Source: an uncultured beta proteobacterium
GTDB taxonomy: Bacteria; Pseudomonadota; Gammaproteobacteria; Burkholderiales; Burkholderiaceae_B
Assembly: GCA_903894155.1 (NCBI GenBank)
Contig: CAITPF010000094.1
Span: forward strand, 1 to 64,000
Length of the DNA stretch: 64,000 nt
Direction of reading: 5' to 3'
The translations under genes were made by a program, and so were the position numbers. How positions within the stretch are numbered: the first letter of the stretch is position 1; every line of letters begins with the position of its first letter. The notes under the pieces are model-generated. The model did no database searches, was not told where the DNA came from, and saw nothing but the letters and a program-made list of their open reading frames with translations. Shown piece after piece: positions 50,914-59,670 of this stretch.

Positions 50914-51927
50914 TTACTGATCAGGCGTCGCGCCAAGCTCGATGATCAGGGGTCTCCATCGGGCGACCTCGCTCTTGAGCAATTCAGCGGCACCCGGCGC
51001 CGTCTGCTGCACGGCAATGGGCGTCTCGATCCCGGAAGCCTCGAAGCGGGCGCGCACGTCCGGATCAAGCAGCGCCTGCCGCAGGCCTTCGCCCAACCGC
51101 GTCACGATCGGCCCGGGGGTGCCCGCAGGCACAAGGATCATATTCCAGATGTCGTATTGCAAGTCAGGAAACCCGGACTCGCCCGCTGACGGGACATCCG
51201 GAAGTGCCGCCAGCCGCTTACCGCGCAAAACCACGACGCCCTTGACCATGCCGGACTTGACATAGCGCACGGCGGTCGTGGTGCTTTCGACCATGTAATC
51301 GATGTGCCCTGCCATCACGTCATTGACCGCCTGGCCTGCGCCGCGGTAGTTCACGCCGTTGACCTTCACGCCCAGCCTGACGTTGATCAACTGGCCGCCG
51401 AGCCATGTGCCGGAGCCGACGCCCGCCGCACCGAAATTCAGTTTCGGCGCGTTCTGGCGCAGGTAGGCGGCAAATTCGTCAAGCCCGAGCGCCGGGAAAT
51501 CCTTGCGGGCCGAGACGATCTGGGGCGCATCGCCCACCGACGCCACCGGGATGAAATCCCGCATCACGTCGTAAGACAGATTGCGATAGAGCGTCGCCGT
51601 CACGGCAAGGGTGCCGACGTTGCCGATCAGCATCGTGTAGCCATCCGGCGTCGCACGTGCGGCGCGGGTATTGCCGACCGTGCCGCCAGCGCCCGGCGTG
51701 TTTTCCACGATAACCGTCTGACCGAGGTTTTTTCCAAGACTCTCGGCGATCACCCGCGCCAGCACATCGGTCGGCCCGCCCGCCGCAAAGGGGACGATCA
51801 GCGTGAGCGGCTTTTCGGGAAACCCTGCCGCGCAGGCCCCGCCGCCCGCAAACATGAGCGCGCCAAGCATCGCTGCGCGGAAAATCCTCGCACATGCTCG
51901 TGCGCCTGTCCTGGTGATTGCTTTCAT
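50914..51927 (-). CDS. Bug/TctC family substrate-binding protein
   Basis: MKAITRTGARACARIF signal; KPLTLIVPFAAGGPTDVLARVIAES; VNYRGAGQAVNDVMAGHIDYMVES. Confidence 0.94.
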   Translation of the reverse strand: MKAITRTGARACARIFRAAMLGALMFAGGGACAAGFPEKPLTLIVPFAAGGPTDVLARVIAESLGKNLGQTVIVENTPGAGGTVGNTRAARATPDGYTMLIGNVGTLAVTATLYRNLSYDVMRDFIPVASVGDAPQIVSARKDFPALGLDEFAAYLRQNAPKLNFGAAGVGSGTWLGGQLINVRLGVKVNGVNYRGAGQAVNDVMAGHIDYMVESTTTAVRYVKSGMVKGVVVLRGKRLAALPDVPSAGESGFPDLQYDIWNMILVPAGTPGPIVTRLGEGLRQALLDPDVRARFEASGIETPIAVQQTAPGAAELLKSEVARWRPLIIELGATPDQ

Positions 51928-51947
51928 GACGATGGGCTCCGGTTCAC

Positions 51948-53390
51948 TCATGTTGCACTGCGCTGGGGTGCCAGGTCGATCGCCGCCCCGGGCGCCGGCC
52001 ACTCGCCGGGCGGGCGCCGAAGCATCTCCGTGTGATCGGCGATCTGCGCCAGCACGCCAAGCGCCTGCGTCTCGTTGGCAAAGGTCGCCACGCCCCGCGC
52101 CCGAAACGCCGCTGCGACGGGCTCCTGCCACGCCGCGACCGCGACGGGCTTGCCCGTCAGCGCCTCGAACGCCGCCGCGTCGCGTGCGAACCGGTCGATG
52201 TCATAACCGGCGCCGGCAACGGGGATGTTGATGAAGAACATATCGGCCGCGGGATCGCCCGCCACGGCCGGCAGCACTTCACCGAACAGCCCGCTGTTGG
52301 TCAGCAGGGCGGCAGTAATGTCGATCGGGTTGCTCGTGGTGGCAAAGCCTGGCAGCGACTTGCGGATCGTCGCCTCGGTGGCGGGCGCGAGGCGCGCGAG
52401 TTGCAGGCCCAGCCTGTCGGCCGCATCGGCGGCCATCACGCAGCTTGCGCCCGAATTGCTGATCACCACGAGCCGACGGCCCGCCGGCTTCCATCCCTTG
52501 AGATAGCCCTCGGCCGCCAGCGCCAGCGCGTGCGGGTCATCCACACGGCAAATACCGTGCTGGCGAAAGAACGCTTCGACCTTCGCTTCGTCGTTGGGAA
52601 GCGATCCCGTATGCGAGGCCGCCGCCTTTTGCCCCACCGCCGTGCGGCCGGCCTTGACCGCGACGATCGGCAGCCCGCGCTCACGCGCGTAGGCCGCCGT
52701 GCGCGCGAGCACCTCGGGCTTGGCCACGCTCTCCATGTAGAGCAACATCAGCCTGATCTCGGGATCATGGGCAATGGCCCAGGCCATTTCCGACACGGTG
52801 ACGTCGGCCTCGTTGCCCGTTGCATGCACGTGTCGCACCCCGATCCCGCGCCCACGCAGCAACCCGTACGCCATCGCGCTCATCCCGCCGCTCTGGCTGA
52901 TGACCGCCACCGGGCCGTCCATGGGCGGGACTTCGATGAACATGGTGGAGAAACTCAGGATCGCGCCGCAACCGAAATTGGCCAGGCCCTGCGTGTTGGG
53001 CCCATAAACGCGCATGCCAGTGCGCGCGGCGATTTGCGCCCACTTGCGCTGCATCGCCTGGCCGGCCTCATCGACTTCGCCGAACCCCGAAGCCAGCACC
53101 ACCGCCGCCTTTACGCCGAGGGCTGCGCACTCGTCCACCGCCGCGACCGCCGCATCACCGGCCACCACGATCAGCGCAACCTCCGGGACTTCGGGCAGGT
53201 CGGCCAGCTTCGCGTAGCACTTGAGTCCCTGCACTTCGGTTCGGGTCGGATTGACCGGGTAGATCTTGCCCTTGTACCCCTGGCGCTGCATATAAAGGAT
53301 CGGCCGCCCGCCAATCTTGTTCGGGTTCTCGGACGCGCCGATCACCGCCACGGATCGGGGATTGAGTGCGGACTCTAAAAGCTCGGACAT
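51948..53390 (-). CDS. CoA-binding / succinyl-CoA ligase-like protein (NDP-forming acyl-CoA synthetase alpha-type, no ATP-grasp domain)
   Basis: LNPRSVAVIGASENPNKIGGRPI; GPNTQGLANFGCGAILSFS; AVISQSGGMSAMAYGLLRGRGIG; KAAASHTGSL. Confidence 0.9.
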   Translation of the reverse strand: MSELLESALNPRSVAVIGASENPNKIGGRPILYMQRQGYKGKIYPVNPTRTEVQGLKCYAKLADLPEVPEVALIVVAGDAAVAAVDECAALGVKAAVVLASGFGEVDEAGQAMQRKWAQIAARTGMRVYGPNTQGLANFGCGAILSFSTMFIEVPPMDGPVAVISQSGGMSAMAYGLLRGRGIGVRHVHATGNEADVTVSEMAWAIAHDPEIRLMLLYMESVAKPEVLARTAAYARERGLPIVAVKAGRTAVGQKAAASHTGSLPNDEAKVEAFFRQHGICRVDDPHALALAAEGYLKGWKPAGRRLVVISNSGASCVMAADAADRLGLQLARLAPATEATIRKSLPGFATTSNPIDITAALLTNSGLFGEVLPAVAGDPAADMFFINIPVAGAGYDIDRFARDAAAFEALTGKPVAVAAWQEPVAAAFRARGVATFANETQALGVLAQIADHTEMLRRPPGEWPAPGAAIDLAPQRSAT

Positions 53391-53426
53391 GGATTGCGTT
53401 CGCCTGGTAAAGAAGTTTGCTGAGGT

Positions 53427-53446
53427 CCCCGCCCTGGAGGGCAGGG
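53427..53446. repeat. REP-like hairpin CCCCGCCC-TGGA-GGGCAGGG
   Basis: Imperfect inverted repeat similar to 40870-40889. Confidence 0.5.
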
Positions 53447-53462
53447 CTTGCCGCGCGCCTGG

Positions 53463-53837
53463 TCAGCCGGGGGTGAAACGGATGAGCTGGCGCCCGAGGT
53501 GTTCGAAAAATCCGGCGCGCACGCGCTGGCCGATCGCCACGCCGGGGGCTGCGTGGCCCATCAGGCGCGCGCCTTCGTCGAGCTCGACGATCACCAGCGT
53601 GTACGGTGCCAGCGGTCGGTACTCATCGGACGGTGCGCGCTTGACCTCGGTGACGGCATAGACCGTGCCAACGCCCCCGGCGGTGCGCCATGCCAGCGCA
53701 ACGCTGCCGCAGTGCTGGCAGGCATAGTGCGCGAGCGTCTGCGCCGCGCCGCAATCAGCGCATGACTGGTAACGCAGCTCACCCGCCGCGAGCCCTTGGA
53801 CAAACGGGCGCGCCACTTCGGAAATGGATGCGGACAT
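53463..53837 (-). CDS. DUF35 / Zn-ribbon OB-fold acyl-CoA-binding protein
   Basis: YQSCADCGAAQTLAHYACQHCGS Zn ribbon; APYTLVIVELDEGARLMGH OB-fold. Confidence 0.92.
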   Translation of the reverse strand: MSASISEVARPFVQGLAAGELRYQSCADCGAAQTLAHYACQHCGSVALAWRTAGGVGTVYAVTEVKRAPSDEYRPLAPYTLVIVELDEGARLMGHAAPGVAIGQRVRAGFFEHLGRQLIRFTPG

Positions 53838-53839
53838 GA

Positions 53840-54994
53840 TCAGGCCTCCCGCGAAAGAATAAGACTGACGTGCGAAGACATCACGCCCCCGTCGCCATGG
53901 GCAAAGGCATGGCGCGGCGCGCGGGCGATCTGTCGCCCTTCGGCCTGCCCGGTCATCTGGCGGTACGCCTCGACCAGATGCGCCATGCCGCCCGCCACGC
54001 CGCAATGGCCGAACGACAGAAGTCCGCCATGCGTGTTCAGGGGCTGCGCGCCATCGGCATAAAAGTCGCCGCGACGCAGCCGGTCCGCGGCCCCGGCGCG
54101 GGGCGCAAAGCCGGTCTCCTCCAGCAGCATCGCGAGCGTGATCGTGAACGAGTCATAGACCGCCAGGTAATCGATATCGTCACGGACAAGGCCCGCCTCG
54201 TCGAACGCGCGTGCGGCGGCAGCGGCGGCCCCGGTGTTCATGACGTCGCGCATTGCGGTCACATGCTGGTGAAAGTGGGCCTGCCCCGCGCCAGCCATGC
54301 GCACGGGCCCCGCATCGCCGGGCTCGACTGACACGACGAGCGCCATGGCGCCGTCGGAAATCGGGCAGCAGTCCATCAGCTTGAGCGGCGTGGCGATCGG
54401 CTTGGAGGCCAGGACATCCTCACACGTGATTGGCGTCGTCAGGTGCGAATCGGGATGCCGGATCGCGTTGTCGCGCATGAGCACCGCGAACTCGGCCAGG
54501 TCCGCCTGTGTGACACCGGTCTGGTGCATGTATCGCGACGCCATCAGCGCGTAATACGCCGGGACAGACCCGCCGTTGCCCACCTCGAAATCGGCGTCGC
54601 CCACCTGCGCAAGCGTCTGGATCGAGCTGTCGCGCGTCTGCCCCGTCAGCCGGTTTTCGCCCGCGACGACGAGCACATTGCGGCACCTTCCCGAACGAAC
54701 CAGTTCGCGCGCCAGCATCAGCATCGCCGCACCCGTCGCGCCGCCCACCTGGAGACTGTGCGCATACGCTGGCCGCAGCGAGAAGCGCTCGCAAAACAGC
54801 TCGGACAGCATCAGGTGCGGCAGCGTGGTGGCATAGCCGCACAGCACCCCGTCGATGTCGCCGCGACGCTTTTGCGCGTTCGCCAGCGCCTTGCCTGCGG
54901 CCTCTGCCATCAGGTCGATAGCGCCGCGGCCTTCGTGTCGGCCAAACGCGGTGTTGCCCACACCGGCGATGTACGCGTTGTTCATCATCATCAC
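53840..54994 (-). CDS. thiolase-fold protein of the SCP-x/Ltp2-like group, lacking the nucleophilic Cys
   Basis: AYIAGVGNTAFGRHEGRG; SLQVGGATGAAML in place of the Cys motif; LNTHGGLLSFGHCGVAGGMAHLVEAY. Confidence 0.92.
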   Translation of the reverse strand: MMMMNNAYIAGVGNTAFGRHEGRGAIDLMAEAAGKALANAQKRRGDIDGVLCGYATTLPHLMLSELFCERFSLRPAYAHSLQVGGATGAAMLMLARELVRSGRCRNVLVVAGENRLTGQTRDSSIQTLAQVGDADFEVGNGGSVPAYYALMASRYMHQTGVTQADLAEFAVLMRDNAIRHPDSHLTTPITCEDVLASKPIATPLKLMDCCPISDGAMALVVSVEPGDAGPVRMAGAGQAHFHQHVTAMRDVMNTGAAAAAARAFDEAGLVRDDIDYLAVYDSFTITLAMLLEETGFAPRAGAADRLRRGDFYADGAQPLNTHGGLLSFGHCGVAGGMAHLVEAYRQMTGQAEGRQIARAPRHAFAHGDGGVMSSHVSLILSREA

Positions 54995-56013
54995 TTCAGC
55001 GTTATGTTGTTGGTCTTTGCGACCTTACTCCACTTGGCGAGCTCGGCGCGAATGAACGCGCCGAACTCTTCCGGCGTGTTGCCAACAGGCAGCGCGCCCT
55101 GCTCGAAGAATAGCTTCTCGACCTCTGGCGTCTTGAGCACGGCAATCACGTTGCGATTGAGCTCGTCGATCACCGCGCGCGGCGTGCCGGCAGGCGCCAG
55201 CAGGCCGAACCACGCATCGACCTCGTAACCCGGCACCCCGGCCTCGGCCATCGTGGGAATCTCGGGCGCGCCCGGCCAGCGCTTTGACGTGGTGACCGCA
55301 AGCGCGCGCACCTTGCCAGCCTTGATGTAGACCATCGACGACGGCAGGTTGTCGAATGCGATCGGGATCTGACCGCCCATCAGGTCGATCAGCATCGGCG
55401 CGCCGCCCTTGTACGGCACGTGCTGCATCTTGATGTCGGCCATCGACTCCAGCAATTCGCCGCTCATGTGCGGCGAGCCGCCGTGGCTGGTTGAGCCGAA
55501 GTTGATCTTGCCCGGCTCGGCACGCGCCATGGCGATGAGTTCGCGGACATCCCTGGTGGGCAGTTCGGCATTGGCCAGCAGCACGTTGGGCGTGCTCGCC
55601 ACGAGCGTGATCGGCGTGAAGTCGACCACCGGGTCGTAGGGCGGCGGATTTTGTAGCGCGGGGATGATGCCGTGCGACGCGATGCTCGCGAATACCAGCG
55701 TGCGACCATCCGGTGCCGCCTTGGCAACCTGCTGCGCACCGATCACGCCGCCGGCGCCCGCCTTGTTTTCGACCACGACCGCCTGGCCCAGACGCTCGCC
55801 AAGCCTTGGGGCGATCGCGCGCGCCAGCAGATCCGTGGTGCCGCCGGGCGGGTAGGGCACGACGATGCGGATGGTCTTGTCGCCGCCCTGCATGACGACC
55901 GGCGCCGGGACGAGCGCCTGCGCGATGCAGGCCATGGGTGCCAGCAAGGCGACGACCGCCGCCGCGGCCAGCCGACGCCGGGGAGCAGGGCGCTCAAGGA
56001 TAGTAGGTGTCAT
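54991..56013 (-). CDS. Bug/TctC family substrate-binding protein
   Basis: KTIRIVVPYPPGGTTDLLARAIAP; VVVENKAGAGGVIGAQQVAKA; HVPYKGGAPMLIDLMGGQIPIAFD. Confidence 0.94.
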   Translation of the reverse strand: MTPTILERPAPRRRLAAAAVVALLAPMACIAQALVPAPVVMQGGDKTIRIVVPYPPGGTTDLLARAIAPRLGERLGQAVVVENKAGAGGVIGAQQVAKAAPDGRTLVFASIASHGIIPALQNPPPYDPVVDFTPITLVASTPNVLLANAELPTRDVRELIAMARAEPGKINFGSTSHGGSPHMSGELLESMADIKMQHVPYKGGAPMLIDLMGGQIPIAFDNLPSSMVYIKAGKVRALAVTTSKRWPGAPEIPTMAEAGVPGYEVDAWFGLLAPAGTPRAVIDELNRNVIAVLKTPEVEKLFFEQGALPVGNTPEEFGAFIRAELAKWSKVAKTNNITLK

Positions 56014-56093
56014 GTTTGTGTCTCTCCCGTTACGCCCTGGCCGAAACCGCAATCGGCATCGCGTTGAAGTGCGCCGCGCGCACGATGCTGCGG

Positions 56094-56456
56094 CTATCGT
56101 GCCTCAAGCTGGTCGCGCCCGTGCAGCAATCCGGCCATCGTCTCGGGAACCTCGAGCTCGAAGCCCAGAATCGCGGCCGACAGCGCCTTGCCATAGTTGT
56201 CCAGGCACAGGCTGCGCGATACGCCGCCGCCCAAGGCCCCCTGGCAAACGAAGTTCATGGCGTGCAGGTTTTGAGCCTCGTAACGCGTGACGCAGCCCTT
56301 GATCGCGCCCGCGTAATAGGCTTTGAAGCGCTCCTCGGTGAGCTGCTCGCGCAACAATGGGTACAGTTCGGGCTCGTAGGCAAAGACTGCGATGTTCGAC
56401 GTATCGCCCTTGTCGCCCGAGCGGCAATGCGCGACGTGCTGGAGTTTGACTTTCAT
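56094..56456 (-). CDS. small AtuA C-terminal-domain-like protein
   Basis: VKLQHVAHCRSGDKGDTSNIAVFAY...LHAMNFVCQGALGGGVSRSLCLDNYGKALS; adjacent to AtuA-like gene. Confidence 0.85.
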   Translation of the reverse strand: MKVKLQHVAHCRSGDKGDTSNIAVFAYEPELYPLLREQLTEERFKAYYAGAIKGCVTRYEAQNLHAMNFVCQGALGGGVSRSLCLDNYGKALSAAILGFELEVPETMAGLLHGRDQLEAR

Positions 56457-56459
56457 GGT

Positions 56460-57815
56460 TCAGCTCTCGAAATAATTGACGGACGCGGGCACGCGTTCGC
56501 GTGGCACGAGCGCGGACCACACGCCGATCACCTCGCGCGTGCGATCCTGGTGCGGCACCCGCTTGCCGGTGTGCGCAATACCGGATACCGCCATCCCGTC
56601 AACCTCGCGCCCCACCTTGACGGCCTCCTCGCGCGTGCGCGTGCGGGCCGCGACGCGAACCGCGACCTCATAGGGCTCAGGTGCCCAGGCCGGCGTCGCG
56701 TCGCCATGAATTGCGTTCAGGCCGAGAAAATCGATCCGAACCTCTTCTGCCTTGAGGTTGACGATCTTGAAGCGCTCCTCGAGCACCTTCTTCGCAAGCT
56801 TTGCGCGCCGCAGCGCGCCAGGCCCGGCATAGAAGAACATGTCCTCGCCGATGAACCCTTCGGTGCAGCCAATCGATACCTTCAGCGTCGGCGTGCGGGG
56901 CTTGCCCCCGATGTGGGTCACGCGCACGCGAGCGGGTCCCACCTGCTCGAGCCTGGCCGTCGTGAAGTCGACAACCACGTCCGGCGTGATGTAGTTTGCC
57001 GGATCGTGCACCTCATACAGCATCTGTTCCTTGACGGTACGCAGGTTCACCGCGCCCCCGGTGCCGGCAACCTTGGTGATCACCGCGCTGCCGTCGGCGC
57101 TGACTTCGCAGATCGGGAAGCCGAAATTCCACGGCTCGGGTACATCCTTGAAACCCGGGTCTGAAAAATAGCCGCCGGTGACCTGCGCGCCGCATTCGAG
57201 CAAATGGCCCAGGCCCGTGCCCTGGCCAATCTTTTCATGGTCCAGCGGATCCCAGCCGAATTCGAACATCATGGGCGCAAGGAAGATCGACGGGTCGGCC
57301 ACGCGCCCGGTGACGACGATCTGAGCGCCCGCCCTGAGCGCCTCGACGATCGGCTCCGCGCCCAGGTAGGCCTCGGCCGAAATCAGCGTCTCCTTGAGCG
57401 TTGCGGTCGGCTGTCCGTTCTCAAGGATGCGGTCAGTCAGTTCGAGCACGTGCTCGGTAATCAGGCTGCCGTTGACCGACGCGACCTTGACGCCGGGATA
57501 GCCGAACTCGCGCAGCCAGTGGACAATCCGGCGTGCCGCAGCATCGGGATTGATCCAGCCCTGGTTGGTGACGATCTTCGTGCCGCGCTTCATGCAGGCA
57601 GGCAGCACGGCGCGCATGCGGTCGTCGAGGTAGGTGTCGTAGCCTTCGAAGGACGGGTCGCGCCGCGCGCGCACCTGCGCGGCCGAGACGGTCGCCTCGG
57701 CCATGGTCTCGAAACAAAGGTAATCGAGATCACCCTTTTCGGCGTTGAGCGCGGCGGGCTCGACCCGGTCGCCCCACCATGCCGCGCCGGATCCAATTCT
57801 TATCGTGTCTTTCAT
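56460..57815 (-). CDS. AtuA-like acyclic terpene utilization family protein (DUF1446)
   Basis: IRIGSGAAWWGDRVEPA; LDYLCFETMAEATVSAAQ; GRVADPSIFLAPMMFEFGW. Confidence 0.9.
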   Translation of the reverse strand: MKDTIRIGSGAAWWGDRVEPAALNAEKGDLDYLCFETMAEATVSAAQVRARRDPSFEGYDTYLDDRMRAVLPACMKRGTKIVTNQGWINPDAAARRIVHWLREFGYPGVKVASVNGSLITEHVLELTDRILENGQPTATLKETLISAEAYLGAEPIVEALRAGAQIVVTGRVADPSIFLAPMMFEFGWDPLDHEKIGQGTGLGHLLECGAQVTGGYFSDPGFKDVPEPWNFGFPICEVSADGSAVITKVAGTGGAVNLRTVKEQMLYEVHDPANYITPDVVVDFTTARLEQVGPARVRVTHIGGKPRTPTLKVSIGCTEGFIGEDMFFYAGPGALRRAKLAKKVLEERFKIVNLKAEEVRIDFLGLNAIHGDATPAWAPEPYEVAVRVAARTRTREEAVKVGREVDGMAVSGIAHTGKRVPHQDRTREVIGVWSALVPRERVPASVNYFES

Positions 57816-57847
57816 TTTTCCCCCAAATGACCTCGCGCCGCGACGCG

Positions 57848-58903
57848 TCAAACCGTTGCAACCGCAGTCGTTGGCGAACCGACCGCGCCAGGCAGACGCA
57901 GCGGCGGCGCGGTCAGCAGGAAGCGGCTCCTGCCATTGGCCCGCAACCAGTGCGCCAGCGGCGTCAGGTGGAACATTTCACCCAGGTGAATGCCCTGCTT
58001 GAAGAGACAGTGCTCGTGCAGCGGCAGCGTGGCGCAGCAGCCAATATGGCTGGTCGCCGGATGCGCCTCCACGGCGTAGTTGTCGGCGATCAGGACGGCC
58101 AGGCCGCTGTCGCTGATCCAGTTGAGCAATTTTGCGTCGCGCCCGTCGAGCGCCGCGCCGAACTTGTCCAGGACCCCCGCGTCCGGGTTGCGGTTCATCT
58201 CGAGCAGCTTCTGGGCAAACCCCGTGTGCAGGCAGACCATGTCGCCGGTCTCGACGACGACCTTGTCCGCCTCGAGCACGCGCATCATCTGGTCGTAGCC
58301 GACGGCAACGCGCGTATCCCCCACGTGCGCGTGCAAGTCGATCATGACGCCGCGCCCCTGCACGCACGACTCGGCCATGTTCTGGATGCCCAGTTTGATC
58401 GCGTTGGAGGTGGACTCATGCTTTCCCGGTCCGGGGTACCCCGCGTCGGCACCGTCGGACGGCCCCACAACATCCTCGCCAGCCCGGTAGCCGTTGTAGT
58501 AGACCGCCTCGGGGATGCCGTCGCCGTTGGCGTCGAACATCGAGCCCACGTGTGCGAGGCTGTCCCACTGTGTCGAATATTGCAGGTGCATGATCACGAG
58601 GTCATCGCTGATCACGTCGCTTTGTGTCTCGTCGTCGGCAAAGAGCCGGTAGTTCATGTTGGGCCGGCCGTTGCGCAGTGTCGGGCGGATCACCGGCGGA
58701 TGGCGGCGGGGGTTGAGCACATTGCCCCCGGGGAAATCGAGCGGCAGGCTCAGACAGAACGTGCGGCCCTCGCGAACCTCGGCAACGCCCTGGCGCACTT
58801 TTTCCGGCGTCAGCAGATTGATCTTGCCGCGCTGGTCGTCGGCGCCAAAATCGCCCCAGTTGGATCCTGGCGGGCGTTTTACCCACCGCTTGTTCGCACT
58901 CAT
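57848..58903 (-). CDS. cyclase family protein (kynurenine formamidase-like)
   Basis: NWGDFGADDQRGKINLLTPEKVRQG; QYSTQWDSLAHVGSMFD; GRGVMIDLHAHVGDTR. Confidence 0.92.
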   Translation of the reverse strand: MSANKRWVKRPPGSNWGDFGADDQRGKINLLTPEKVRQGVAEVREGRTFCLSLPLDFPGGNVLNPRRHPPVIRPTLRNGRPNMNYRLFADDETQSDVISDDLVIMHLQYSTQWDSLAHVGSMFDANGDGIPEAVYYNGYRAGEDVVGPSDGADAGYPGPGKHESTSNAIKLGIQNMAESCVQGRGVMIDLHAHVGDTRVAVGYDQMMRVLEADKVVVETGDMVCLHTGFAQKLLEMNRNPDAGVLDKFGAALDGRDAKLLNWISDSGLAVLIADNYAVEAHPATSHIGCCATLPLHEHCLFKQGIHLGEMFHLTPLAHWLRANGRSRFLLTAPPLRLPGAVGSPTTAVATV

Positions 58904-59667
58904 CAAAGAACCTCCACTTGATCGACGGGTTCGCCCCCGCCCAAAAACACACGGTGCAGCAGGTCGCCCTGCGCGATTTCCTTCGAGGACGCCGCAGCAA
59001 CCATGCGTCCCGTTTCCATCAGATACGCGTAATGCGCATGGTGCAAGGCCTTTTCGACCAACTGCTCCACCAGCAGGATCGCCAGGCCGCTCTTGCACAG
59101 ATCGGACGCCACCGACAGGATGCGATCCACCACGATAGGCGCCAGCCCGCCCGACGGCTCGTCAAGGATCAGCAGGCGCGGCTCGCCGATGATCCCCTGC
59201 GCAACGGCCAGGATTTGCTGCTGTCCGCCGGATAGCCGCGAGGCCATCTGGTGCCGCTTTTCCGCCATTTCGGGAAACAGTTCATAGATGGCATCGAGCT
59301 TGCTGCGGTCGCCGTGCGGCGTGCGGGCATAGGTGCCGATCAGCAGGTTGTCTTCAACGGTCAGCGTATGGAAAACGCGGTGACCCTCGAGCACCTGAAC
59401 GATGCCGGCCTGCACCGTCTGGCGCGGCGACGCATGGGTCAGGTCCGTGCCTTCGAACGTGATCTTGCCCGAGCGCTTGGGCACGAGCCCGGAGATCGCG
59501 TGCAGCAGCGTGCTCTTGCCGGCGCCATTGCGCCCGAGCACGACCACGAACTCCCCGGCGCGCACATCCAGGGAAACGCCGTGCACCACCTCCGCCTTGC
59601 CATAGGCCACATGCAGGTCTTCGACCGACAACAGAATCTTTTCCGGTCTGGCGTTATCGAGACTCAT
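58903..59667 (-). CDS. livF: branched-chain amino acid type ABC transporter ATP-binding protein
   Basis: GRNGAGKSTLLHAISGLVPKRSGKITFEGTDLT; LSGGQQQILAVAQGIIGEPRLLILDEPSGGLAP. Confidence 0.95.
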   Translation of the reverse strand: MSLDNARPEKILLSVEDLHVAYGKAEVVHGVSLDVRAGEFVVVLGRNGAGKSTLLHAISGLVPKRSGKITFEGTDLTHASPRQTVQAGIVQVLEGHRVFHTLTVEDNLLIGTYARTPHGDRSKLDAIYELFPEMAEKRHQMASRLSGGQQQILAVAQGIIGEPRLLILDEPSGGLAPIVVDRILSVASDLCKSGLAILLVEQLVEKALHHAHYAYLMETGRMVAAASSKEIAQGDLLHRVFLGGGEPVDQVEVL

Positions 59668-59670
59668 TCG

